A DNA stretch of 14,212 bases from an uncultured euryarchaeote (GTDB taxonomy: Archaea > Thermoplasmatota > Poseidoniia > Poseidoniales > Thalassarchaeaceae). Numbering within the stretch: position 1 is the first letter of the stretch; each line of letters starts with the position of its first letter. The stretch covers positions 1 to 14,212 of the forward strand of contig CALCOR010000363.1 of NCBI GenBank assembly GCA_937897085.1, in the 5' to 3' direction. Both the position numbers and the translations under genes were made by a program. This document shows, piece after piece, positions 7,308-14,212 of the stretch. The notes below the pieces were generated by a model that worked only from the letters and a program-made list of their open reading frames with translations, ran no database searches and had not been told where the DNA came from.

Positions 7308-7340
7308 CTGAGCAAGACGGATACGTCAGTCCGATATACT

Positions 7341-7346
7341 GAGGAG
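7341..7346 (+). promoter_or_regulatory. Ribosome-binding site GAGGAG
   Basis: GAGGAG precedes two in-frame ATGs, at 7350 (spacing 3) and 7356 (spacing 9). The paralogue keeps the same element and the same two ATGs (12598 and 12604). The spacing of 9 to the second ATG is nearer the usual optimum, so translation may begin there. Most other genes in the window have no comparable Shine-Dalgarno. Confidence 0.6.
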
Positions 7347-7349
7347 CCG

Positions 7350-10300
7350 ATGTGGATGAACAGAATGAACCAGAGTCTAATGATGGCGCTGCTGATGATG
7401 TTCAGCAGCGTCGCCGGAATTGCCTACGCACCCCAAGCCGAAGCCGCCCAGGTGGTCATCACCGAAGCAGTGCAGGTGGTCGACGGAGGTGGAGTGAACG
7501 ACCGCATGGCGGCGATGGCTGCTGATAGTGAAGGCAACATCCACGTCGTATGGAGTCGCAACACCCAGCATCTCTACTACACGATGCTCGACCCGCGCGC
7601 TGACACGCTCATTGATGCAACCCAGATATCCAATTCAGGTTCGCATCGCGCTTGGCATCCTGACATCGCCATTGACTCCGAGGACAGGGTGCATGTTGTG
7701 TGGACCGACAAGTCCGGTTCGCACTCGATCAAGTACACCATGCTCGACCCGACATACGACGATTTAGACGGCTCGTCGGGTGATGACTTCGCTCTCAGCG
7801 TGGTCGATGACACCGTCGTGAGCCAACGTGCCCAGAACAGGGACTGGCCTGCGATAGCGCTTGACTCGGACGACGGTGTGCACATCGTGTGGGAGGACGC
7901 CTACGAACAGTTGGGGAAGTTCTTCAACCAACCACAGATCTACTACTCCATGCTCGAGATCGACTCGTTGATGATGGATGCTATCACAGCCATCGACGAT
8001 ACCCTGCTCACCCCGATAATCGGGCACAAAGGCCACCCTGACATCGCCGTGGACGCCGACGACCTCGTGCAGGTGGTGTGGGATGACACGCGCGGCGGCA
8101 AAGTGGAGATAGTAGCACCGATCGACACCTCTGGCTCGATGTACTCCGAGTGGGCTGACATGTGCACCGTGTTCTACGGCGGCTCGTTCTCCAACGGGGG
8201 TACCTTCCGCGGCATCAAGCCGATGCTCGAAGAGGCCAACATGACCGTCTACGAAACCCTCTATGCTCTCGGTGGCTACTACCCGTCATCGGCTGGCACC
8301 GGCTCCTGCCTGCGCGCGCCGGTGAACGGGCAGAATCAAGCGGGGGTGCGCCCGACCGCACTCGGTCTTGTTCCAGGAGACGACTCCGGAGGACTGCGTA
8401 AGTTAACGTCGGCGATATTCAATGGCGCCGTCAAGAGCGGCGGCTACTCCGGTGAAGACTGGGGGCCGGGATCCGAATGGGCCTGTCTTTCATGGCAGGA
8501 CAATAATGGCAACATCCCTGGGAATCCCCCCACCACACTCGATCACAAGTGGAACCCTAACGCCACCAAGATCGTCATGCCAATCTCCGATGAGGGGCCG
8601 TATGGCGGCGACCCAGCACAGCAGGCCAATGACATTGACAGCATCAATTACGCACACGACGCGTGCGTGCGCGCCGGCATCATCCCTGTGCCGATGTATG
8701 GTTCCTCATGGGGTGGCGGCATCAACATCCAGTCGCACATGAAGGACCTCGCCCAGTGCCCCAACGGACAGATATCCACCGGAACCCGCATCTGTCCTGG
8801 CTCGACCATACGCAACACCGACGCCGGCGGTCATACCTACCAGTTCCCTGCCTCGGGAGGCAACCAGATGAACATCCTCGTCGAGGCGATGGTCTACCTC
8901 GCCACCAACAACTCTCGCGAGATCTACATGACCGTGCTCGACCCGCACGCCATGCTCGACAACCCCTCGAACGGCTGGCTCTACGGGGACCCCGGGCACA
9001 GCATCCAGGGCAACTCCTACGTGGAGGATCTCGGCCCGTCGCTCGACAGCCAGGGATACGGCCACCTCGTCGTGGTCAACGACACCCGCATCACCATCGA
9101 CGACGCCTTCAGCCTGCACCCGTCCATCGCCATCGACACCGACGGCAACACCCACCTCGTCTGGATGGACGGCCGCGGCTACGGCTTCGACAAGAACGAC
9201 AACTACGAGGTGTGGTACACCCGCATGCGCCTGCGCGGCGCGGGCGACTGGAACGGCGTGTCCGGCGGCCTGCCCACCTACGGCATCAAGCAGATCTTCG
9301 ACTACCCCATCTCCCACGTCGAGGGCAAGAACAACGTCCCACCGAACCGGCCCTATGCGCCCAGTTCGATCATGCCCTCGATCATCACCGACAACCAGGA
9401 CAACGTGCACATCTCATGGCTGGAGAACAGCAACGCCAGCGCCATCGAGGAGGTGGTATACACCCGCCTCAACCACACCAACGACGACTGGCCCAACGGC
9501 ATCCCGCTCAACTCTCTGGCGACCTACGTCATCGACGAGTGGGAGGTCGTGCCCGTGACCACCTGGCAGTCCGACAAGCTGGGACCGAACTCGGGCTGGG
9601 CCCCGGAGCTCGGCCAGCCCCCCGCCCTCTCCAACGATATGGGCAGCGGGGCGCACATCGCCTGGTCTGACACCAACAAGTGCAACGACCAGTCGAACAA
9701 CAACATGTACACCATCTGCTACACGCACGTCCTGACTGGCCAGGTCGACGTGTTCCTCGAGGACGGGGACGCCGATTGGCTGCACGTCATCGAGCCCGGC
9801 GAGGAGACTATGTTCAACATGACCATCAACAACACGACGCCCGGTCCCATCGATCTGGTCGCGGACATCTTCTCGCTGAACCTGACCGTCATGTGCGTCG
9901 TGCCCAAGGTGATCGCCGATGCGCACGGCATCTCGCAGGAGTGCAACGGCGCCAACTGGACGGCGACGATGTTCTTCTCCAGCAACCACACGGCCATCTT
10001 CCCCGAGACGTCGATCTACCTCAAGGGCGGCGAGGCGGCGCGCATCTACCTGCGCGTGCGCGCGCCGTCGGTCTACCAGGCGAACCACGACGAGAATGCC
10101 TACGTCACCGTCTCGGCGGTGTCGCACAAGGATCCTGCCATCCGCTCCGACAGGCTGACGCTCACGATGATGGACGTGCGCCACGGCATACAGCTGGACA
10201 CCACGCACCTGCAGGCCGACGTGGAGCAGGGCCAGACGGCCATCTTCTCGATCACCATCACGAACACCGGGAACGTGTTCGACTCGTTCGCCTTCTACGA

Positions 10301-12410
10301 CCCGAGCACCATCGAGGGTCAGCAGGAGTGGCTGCTGCCGTTCGGCTGGCAGATCCGCTTCCCGCTGGTCGTCTCGCTGGACCCCGGCCAGTCGGTCACC
10401 AAGAACCTCGAGGTGAGCATACCCACCACGCAGGAACCGGGCACCTTCGTGCTCTACGTCAAGGGCTGGTCGATAGGCGAGCCGCGCAAGAGCATAGAGG
10501 CGGGCACGATGGACGTGCTCGAGCTGTGGGTCAACGTCTCCATCCGCTCGACCGGCAACATCGTGTTCGAGATCTACGACACCTCGGAGTACGTGCTGCC
10601 CGGCGAGTGCGCGCAGTACGACATCGACGTCATCAAGCACTTCGCGCCCGGACACCTGATCTTCACCACGCCCAGCTCTCCCGAGGCGATGCCGGAGAAC
10701 GAGGCGGAGCACGTCTGGCGCGAGGAGCACTGGACGATGTCGCTCGACTTCTCCAACGCGCCCGGGGGCAACGGACTCTCCATGAGCGAGCCGCGGCTGT
10801 GGGCGACCATCGACTACCCGTACACGGTGTCCGTGAGCATCTGCGCTCCGGACAACGCCAGCGCGGGGCTCGGCCCGGCGTTCAGCGTCAAGGCGCACCT
10901 GCAGGGCTCTAGCCGGGTCGCCGACTCGGTCGTGCTGTCCACGAACGTCGTCCACGTCTACTCTCTCGACGCGTCGGTCGAGGAGACCGAGTTCACCGTC
11001 GACCCGGCCACCACGCTGGTAGTGCCGTTCACGACGCTCAACGACGGGAACGGCGCCGACCGCTACGACATGCGCGTCTCGCGGGTGACCTCGCTCGCCT
11101 CAGGCACCGAGGTGCTGTGGGACGTCGATGTGCCCCGTTCGCTGCTCTCCGAGCTGCTGCGCGACGACTTCGAGACCATCGAGGTCCGGGTCAACGTCCC
11201 CGAGCAGGTTGCCGCGGGCGACTACGAGGTGGTCATCGACGTGTTCAGCGAGGAGGCCTACCCCGACGCCAGCGGGCGCTCCACCCGCCTGCGCGACTCG
11301 ATTACGCTCTCGATCAGCGTCAACGAGTTCCACGACATGCGTCTGTGGCTCGACCCGTTCGTCGAGTCCGACGTCAAGACCACGGCCCCGGGCCGGATAG
11401 TGCGCTTCAACCTGAACGCCACCAACAACGGCAACGTCGCCGACCGGGCGACGCTGCACAACCACACCCTCGATCTGGGCACCGGCCTGTGGAACGAGCG
11501 TCCGGGCATGGGACACCTGGAGGAGTGGAACATCCGCTGGGCGACGATGGACGGCGAGTTCGAGATCAGCTGCAGGGCGCTGGACGTCGGTGAGGCTGCG
11601 CCCGCCGACGAGTGCGTGCAGCACGCCGACGGCACCTGGATCCTGCCCGAGATGGCGGCCTACGAGACGCTGCCCCTGGTGGCCATCGTCGAGATCAGCT
11701 CCGAGGCGGCGCTGGGCAACCAGGAGATCGGCTTCAAGGTCCGCTCGCTGTTCGGCAACGCGCTCGAGGGCGGAGACTTCGACGACAGCGAGTCGTGGGA
11801 GGGCGAGGAGCGGGACAGCAACGAGCTGGTAGTCACCATCCGGCTGCGCGCCCCGAACCTGCGCTTCGAGGAGGTCATGGTCGACCAGAGGACGGCCGGC
11901 GTCGGGGAGATGATTCCGATCACGGTGCTGATCGTCAACGACGGCAACGTGCACGCCACGGACGTGCACGTGATCATCTGCGAGGACCAGGACAAGGACG
12001 ACGTCCGCCGCAACGGCTGCGACGCGGAGAACGTCGTCTACCGGCAGGTGATCGGGGCGATGATGCCCCCGGACGCCGCCGACCGCACCGACTCGGCCGA
12101 GATCGTGCTGCTCTACCCGGTTAGGGCCGGAGCCCACGACGTGGTCGTGGTGCTCGACCCGGACAACAACATCGTGGAGTCCAACGAGCGCGACAACATC
12201 TACTCGGTCAGCGACGATCTGAGCTCGAACAACGGCTGGGTTGACGTGGCGGTGGAGAAGCTGGGCGCATGGAGCGTTCCGGCGATCATCATCCTGCTGA
12301 CGCTGAGCCTGCTGGGCGTCGCCGGCTTCGTGATGTGGAGCCGCCGGCGCGAGGCGCTGGCCCGTGTTGCAGAGCAGAGCAGCCTGGTGGCTGCGGACGA
12401 TCTGTTCTAG
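7350..12410 (+). CDS. Giant surface protein: 7-blade propeller with inserted VWA domain, Ig-like repeats, C-terminal TM
   Basis: The 1686-aa product begins with a Sec-type signal peptide (about residues 1-33, cleavage near AEA-A). Seven propeller-like repeats with the pattern A.D....VH(V/I).W have their Trp at 68, 118, 181, 244, 605, 690 and 772. Blade four is split: after VQVVWDDTRGGKVEI a VWA domain (about 252-523) intervenes, and the blade resumes with EIYMTVLDPHAML, like the strand YYTMLDPRADTL of blade one. The VWA has a MIDAS motif DTSGSM (259-264), a second acidic site at SDEGP (Asp414) and six Cys (272, 320, 379, 439, 470, 482). Ig-like/NEW3-type modules follow, with N.GN signatures near 972, 1231 and 1360, then a CARDB-like module (about 1503-1620, ending IVESNERDN). 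A single transmembrane helix (about 1642-1666) precedes a tail starting SRRREALAR. I infer an adhesion or ligand-binding protein on the cell surface. A longer start at 7284 was rejected. Confidence 0.88.
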   Translation: MWMNRMNQSLMMALLMMFSSVAGIAYAPQAEAAQVVITEAVQVVDGGGVNDRMAAMAADSEGNIHVVWSRNTQHLYYTMLDPRADTLIDATQISNSGSHRAWHPDIAIDSEDRVHVVWTDKSGSHSIKYTMLDPTYDDLDGSSGDDFALSVVDDTVVSQRAQNRDWPAIALDSDDGVHIVWEDAYEQLGKFFNQPQIYYSMLEIDSLMMDAITAIDDTLLTPIIGHKGHPDIAVDADDLVQVVWDDTRGGKVEIVAPIDTSGSMYSEWADMCTVFYGGSFSNGGTFRGIKPMLEEANMTVYETLYALGGYYPSSAGTGSCLRAPVNGQNQAGVRPTALGLVPGDDSGGLRKLTSAIFNGAVKSGGYSGEDWGPGSEWACLSWQDNNGNIPGNPPTTLDHKWNPNATKIVMPISDEGPYGGDPAQQANDIDSINYAHDACVRAGIIPVPMYGSSWGGGINIQSHMKDLAQCPNGQISTGTRICPGSTIRNTDAGGHTYQFPASGGNQMNILVEAMVYLATNNSREIYMTVLDPHAMLDNPSNGWLYGDPGHSIQGNSYVEDLGPSLDSQGYGHLVVVNDTRITIDDAFSLHPSIAIDTDGNTHLVWMDGRGYGFDKNDNYEVWYTRMRLRGAGDWNGVSGGLPTYGIKQIFDYPISHVEGKNNVPPNRPYAPSSIMPSIITDNQDNVHISWLENSNASAIEEVVYTRLNHTNDDWPNGIPLNSLATYVIDEWEVVPVTTWQSDKLGPNSGWAPELGQPPALSNDMGSGAHIAWSDTNKCNDQSNNNMYTICYTHVLTGQVDVFLEDGDADWLHVIEPGEETMFNMTINNTTPGPIDLVADIFSLNLTVMCVVPKVIADAHGISQECNGANWTATMFFSSNHTAIFPETSIYLKGGEAARIYLRVRAPSVYQANHDENAYVTVSAVSHKDPAIRSDRLTLTMMDVRHGIQLDTTHLQADVEQGQTAIFSITITNTGNVFDSFAFYDPSTIEGQQEWLLPFGWQIRFPLVVSLDPGQSVTKNLEVSIPTTQEPGTFVLYVKGWSIGEPRKSIEAGTMDVLELWVNVSIRSTGNIVFEIYDTSEYVLPGECAQYDIDVIKHFAPGHLIFTTPSSPEAMPENEAEHVWREEHWTMSLDFSNAPGGNGLSMSEPRLWATIDYPYTVSVSICAPDNASAGLGPAFSVKAHLQGSSRVADSVVLSTNVVHVYSLDASVEETEFTVDPATTLVVPFTTLNDGNGADRYDMRVSRVTSLASGTEVLWDVDVPRSLLSELLRDDFETIEVRVNVPEQVAAGDYEVVIDVFSEEAYPDASGRSTRLRDSITLSISVNEFHDMRLWLDPFVESDVKTTAPGRIVRFNLNATNNGNVADRATLHNHTLDLGTGLWNERPGMGHLEEWNIRWATMDGEFEISCRALDVGEAAPADECVQHADGTWILPEMAAYETLPLVAIVEISSEAALGNQEIGFKVRSLFGNALEGGDFDDSESWEGEERDSNELVVTIRLRAPNLRFEEVMVDQRTAGVGEMIPITVLIVNDGNVHATDVHVIICEDQDKDDVRRNGCDAENVVYRQVIGAMMPPDAADRTDSAEIVLLYPVRAGAHDVVVVLDPDNNIVESNERDNIYSVSDDLSSNNGWVDVAVEKLGAWSVPAIIILLTLSLLGVAGFVMWSRRREALARVAEQSSLVAADDLF
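8733..8952 (+). repeat. Near-identical tract shared with the paralogue (copy 1)
   Basis: This stretch aligns without gaps to 13993-14212 (offset 5260). Bases 8757-8827 are identical over 71 nt and 8873-8952 over 80 nt, including codon third positions, up to the point where the window ends. The short interval between them (about 8828-8853) is the only clearly diverged part. Sequence just before the tract differs often, many differences being silent. The tract encodes the end of the VWA domain and the re-entry into propeller blade four. Its silent-site identity suggests recent gene conversion or recombination between the two copies. Confidence 0.8.
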
Positions 12411-12495
12411 GTCACGCGGCCCCTTCCGGCCCCTCCGCTGTCTGTGGTCGATTTGTTTCGAGTCGTAGACGGGGATAACCTTGGATGAGGTCTCT

Positions 12496-12510
12496 GTGAA
12501 CGTAGTTCAC
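12496..12510 (+). promoter_or_regulatory. Palindrome between the two giant genes
   Basis: GTGAACGTAGTTCAC is a perfect 6-bp inverted repeat around a GTA centre, 33 bases upstream of the T of the second gene's promoter core and 86 bases after the first gene's stop codon. It has no counterpart upstream of the first copy. It could be a binding site for a dimeric regulator specific to the second gene, or a weak RNA stem at the end of the first transcript. No T-run adjoins it. A 15-base palindrome can also arise by chance. Confidence 0.3.
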
Positions 12511-12523
12511 ACTCATTTCAGAC

Positions 12524-12554
12524 GTGACCGTTAGGGAACGAGATTAAGTATGGA
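12524..12554 (+). promoter_or_regulatory. Promoter block of the second giant surface protein (duplicated)
   Basis: This block repeats 7277-7307, with GTGACCGTTAGGGAACG and then ATTAAGTATGGA; the TATA-like core is at 12543-12552. The distance from the core to the ATG is 55 bases here and 54 in the first copy. Conservation in non-coding DNA, while much of the remaining leader differs, supports function. In this copy the ATG inside the block is followed by GAT TGA, which shows that the equivalent ATG in copy one (7303 region and the 7284 frame) is not a conserved start. Confidence 0.65.
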
Positions 12555-12588
12555 TTGAACACGAACCGGGGTTGTCAGTGTGGATACT

Positions 12589-12594
12589 GAGGAG
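12589..12594 (+). promoter_or_regulatory. Ribosome-binding site GAGGAG
   Basis: GAGGAG stands 3 bases before the ATG at 12598 and 9 bases before the in-frame ATG at 12604, the same arrangement as in the first copy. Either ATG gives a full signal peptide. Confidence 0.6.
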
Positions 12595-12597
12595 CGG

Positions 12598-14212
12598 ATG
12601 AAGATGAGTCGAATGAACAAGAGTATGATGATGGTGCTGCTGATGTTGTTCAGCAGCGTCGCTGGTATGGCCTATGCACCCGAGGCCGAAGCAGCGCAGG
12701 TGGTGATTACCGAATCTGTGCAGATTGTAGATGGAGGGTCGGTAAACGATCGCATGGTGGCGATGGCTGCCGACAGTGAAGGCAATATTCACGCAATATG
12801 GAGTCGCAACACGCAGCATCTCTACTACACGATGCTCGATCCACGAGCGGAGACACTCATCTCTGCCACTCAGATATCCAACTCAGGTGCACATCGAGCA
12901 TGGCATCCAGACATCGGCATAGATGATCAGGACCGGGTCCACGTTGTCTGGGCAGACAAGTCTGGCTCGCATTCCATCAAGTACACCTTGATTGATCCGA
13001 GCATGTCCGTCCTCGACGGCTCCCCTGCTGAGGATGCGATCATCAGCATCGTGGACGACACGATTGTTTCGCAGCGCAACCAGAACCGAGACTGGCCCGC
13101 AATCGCCTTGGATTCGACCGGCGCGGCACACATTGTCTGGGAAGATTCCTACGAGCAACTCGGCAAGTTCTACAACCAGCCACAGATTTACTACTCGATG
13201 ATTCAGATTGACGAAGTCAGCCGTCAAGCGTTGACTGCCATCGACGACACCCTGCTTACCCCGATCATCGGACACAAGGGCCACCCCGACATCGCGGTGG
13301 ACGCCGATGATAACGTGCAGATCGTCTGGGATGACACCCGCGGTGGAAAGGTGGAGATAGTCGCCCCAATCGACACCTCCGGCTCGATGTACTCCGAGTG
13401 GGCGGACATGTGCACCGTGCTCTACGGTGGCACCTGGTCCAGCGGTGGCTACTTCCGTGGCATCAAGCCGATGCTCGAGGATGCCAACATGACCGTCTAC
13501 GAGACGCTGTATGCGCTCAGCGGCAACTGGCCATCCGCAGCGACATCCGGATCCTGCGCCACCCCCTATCAGACCGGTGGCTCGGGGGGGAACGTTCGCG
13601 GAACGGCTCTCGGCCTGGTTCAGGGAGACGACTCTGGTGGCATTCGGGCACTCACTGAGGTGGTGTTCGGCGGCTCAGCGGTCAACCTGCCCCGTGACGG
13701 CGGCTACTACTCCGAGTTCTGGGGTCCCGGCTCCACTTGGGCGTGCCTGTCATGGATGGACGCCAATGGTAACGTTCCTGGCAACCCTCCGACCCTGCGC
13801 GATCACAAGTGGAACCCGAACGCCACCAAGATCGTCATGCCCATCTCTGACGAAGGCCCGTACGGCGGCGACCCGTCGCAGCAGGCCAATGACATCCAGA
13901 GCATCAACGAGGCTCACGATGCGTGCGTGCGCTCCGGTGTCATCCCGGTGCCGATGCACGGTAGCACATGGGGCGGCGGCACCAACATCCAATCGCACAT
14001 GAAGGACCTCGCCCAATGCCCCAACGGACAGATATCCACCGGAACCCGCATCTGTCCTGGCTCGACCATACGCAACACCGACGCCGGTGGACAGGTCTAC
14101 GCCTTCCCTGCAACGGGAGGCAACCAGATGACCATCCTCGTCGAGGCGATGGTCTACCTCGCCACCAACAACTCTCGCGAGATCTACATGACCGTGCTCG
14201 ACCCGCACGCCA
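12598..14212 (+). CDS. Second giant surface protein, paralogue of the first (3' truncated by window end)
   Basis: Reading from ATG 12598, 538 codons are open to the window edge with no stop or frameshift, so the gene continues beyond it. The product parallels the first giant protein throughout. The signal peptide starts MKMSRMNKSMMMVLLMLFSS and ends near EAEAA. Propeller repeats include MAADSEGNIHAIW, DDQDRVHVVW and DSTGAAHIVW, then VDADDNVQIVWDDTRGGK. A VWA insert begins with the MIDAS motif DTSGSM at residues 259-264, the same numbering as in copy one. The second acidic motif SDEGPYGGD and all six insert Cys are kept. The loops between MIDAS and SDEGP differ in length and sequence (for example around 13540-13700), which may alter ligand choice. 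The last visible residues are EIYMTVLDPHA, the re-entry into blade four. The downstream propeller blades, Ig-like region and anchor are presumed but not visible. Confidence 0.9.
   Translation, partial: MKMSRMNKSMMMVLLMLFSSVAGMAYAPEAEAAQVVITESVQIVDGGSVNDRMVAMAADSEGNIHAIWSRNTQHLYYTMLDPRAETLISATQISNSGAHRAWHPDIGIDDQDRVHVVWADKSGSHSIKYTLIDPSMSVLDGSPAEDAIISIVDDTIVSQRNQNRDWPAIALDSTGAAHIVWEDSYEQLGKFYNQPQIYYSMIQIDEVSRQALTAIDDTLLTPIIGHKGHPDIAVDADDNVQIVWDDTRGGKVEIVAPIDTSGSMYSEWADMCTVLYGGTWSSGGYFRGIKPMLEDANMTVYETLYALSGNWPSAATSGSCATPYQTGGSGGNVRGTALGLVQGDDSGGIRALTEVVFGGSAVNLPRDGGYYSEFWGPGSTWACLSWMDANGNVPGNPPTLRDHKWNPNATKIVMPISDEGPYGGDPSQQANDIQSINEAHDACVRSGVIPVPMHGSTWGGGTNIQSHMKDLAQCPNGQISTGTRICPGSTIRNTDAGGQVYAFPATGGNQMTILVEAMVYLATNNSREIYMTVLDPHA
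13993..14212 (+). repeat. Near-identical tract shared with the paralogue (copy 2)
   Basis: This is the partner of 8733-8952. Identity is complete at 14017-14087 and from 14133 to the last base of the window, so the right boundary of the tract is unknown. See the copy 1 entry for interpretation. Confidence 0.8.

Noticed and set aside
7284..7349. N-terminal extension of the first giant protein starting at ATG 7284
   Set aside because: It overlaps the promoter block, would bury the signal peptide behind 22 residues, and is not conserved: the aligned region of the paralogue contains ATG GAT TGA and has no open frame.
8663..10912. Two long + strand open frames (8663-9670 and 9680-10912) offset from the giant gene
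   Set aside because: They are Arg/His/Pro/Gln-rich shadows of the real frame in the GC3-shifted part, without recognisable domains.
9414..10955. Long antisense open frame (513 codons) within the first giant gene
   Set aside because: Composition is dominated by Arg, Val, Asp and Gly as expected from a shadow of G/C-ending codons, with no domain, start signal or promoter. The sense frame has coherent domains throughout.
11100..12137. Antisense open frame (345 codons) opposite the Ig-like/CARDB region
   Set aside because: Same cause: very high GC3 of the sense strand removes antisense stops. The peptide is low-complexity Val/Asp/Arg-rich.
12288..12410. Integrin-type GFFKR or NPxY tail motifs in the giant protein
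   Set aside because: The tail reads GFVMWSRRR and then a short acidic end. The resemblance to GFFKR is only that basic residues follow a membrane helix, which is general.
12445..12462. T-rich patch (ATTTGTTT) after the first giant gene as a terminator
   Set aside because: The T-run is short and interrupted, and no stable stem precedes it. Termination in this interval is likely but cannot be placed.
1..14212. CRISPR array, insertion sequence, integrase, att site or replication origin
   Set aside because: No short regularly spaced direct repeats, transposase motifs, terminal inverted repeats or tRNA-end duplications were seen. The only large repeat is the paralogous gene pair.

Overview
The window is one co-directional stretch: every gene I can support lies on the + strand. 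It most resembles DNA from an uncultivated euryarchaeon, probably marine Thermoplasmatota (Marine Group II / Poseidoniia-like). The evidence is an RFC-type clamp-loader AAA+ protein, a tRNA-Arg gene without an encoded CCA end, archaeal TATA-like boxes, mostly absent Shine-Dalgarno sequences, compact spacing, and very large exported proteins built from beta-propeller and Ig-like domains. The lineage is an inference; no rRNA or other decisive marker is present.

Left part (1-3168): the C-terminal end of an unidentified membrane protein; a diverged RFC small-subunit-like ATPase (237-1382); tRNA-Arg(CCT) at 1424-1498, followed closely by a perfect hairpin; and a flavoprotein of the succinate dehydrogenase/fumarate reductase family (1570-3168) in which the catalytic and FAD-linking residues have been replaced.

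Middle part (3218-7260): a lipoprotein with seven FG-GAP/VCBS calcium-loop repeats (3218-4489), a HIT-family hydrolase (4499-4936), a GPAT/PlsC-like acyltransferase with a C-terminal membrane region (4980-6611) and a small DUF2299-like protein (6598-7260). The last two overlap and the spacing is tight, so co-transcription is plausible.

Right part (7277-14212): two tandem paralogues encoding giant surface proteins. The first (7350-12410, 1686 aa) is complete. It has a signal peptide, a seven-bladed propeller whose fourth blade is interrupted by a von Willebrand A (VWA) domain with a DTSGSM metal site, several Ig-like/NEW3/CARDB beta-sandwiches, one C-terminal transmembrane helix and a short basic tail. 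This order resembles an I-domain integrin alpha chain. The second (12598 to beyond the window end) is open for 538 codons and runs off the edge. Both share a duplicated promoter block, a GAGGAG ribosome-binding site and six cysteines in the VWA insert. Near the end of the VWA region the two genes become almost identical at the DNA level, including silent sites, which suggests gene conversion. In the first copy that tract sits where codon usage shifts to almost exclusively G/C-ending codons, which suggests a mosaic gene.

No CRISPR array, insertion sequence, transposase, integrase or attachment site was seen.
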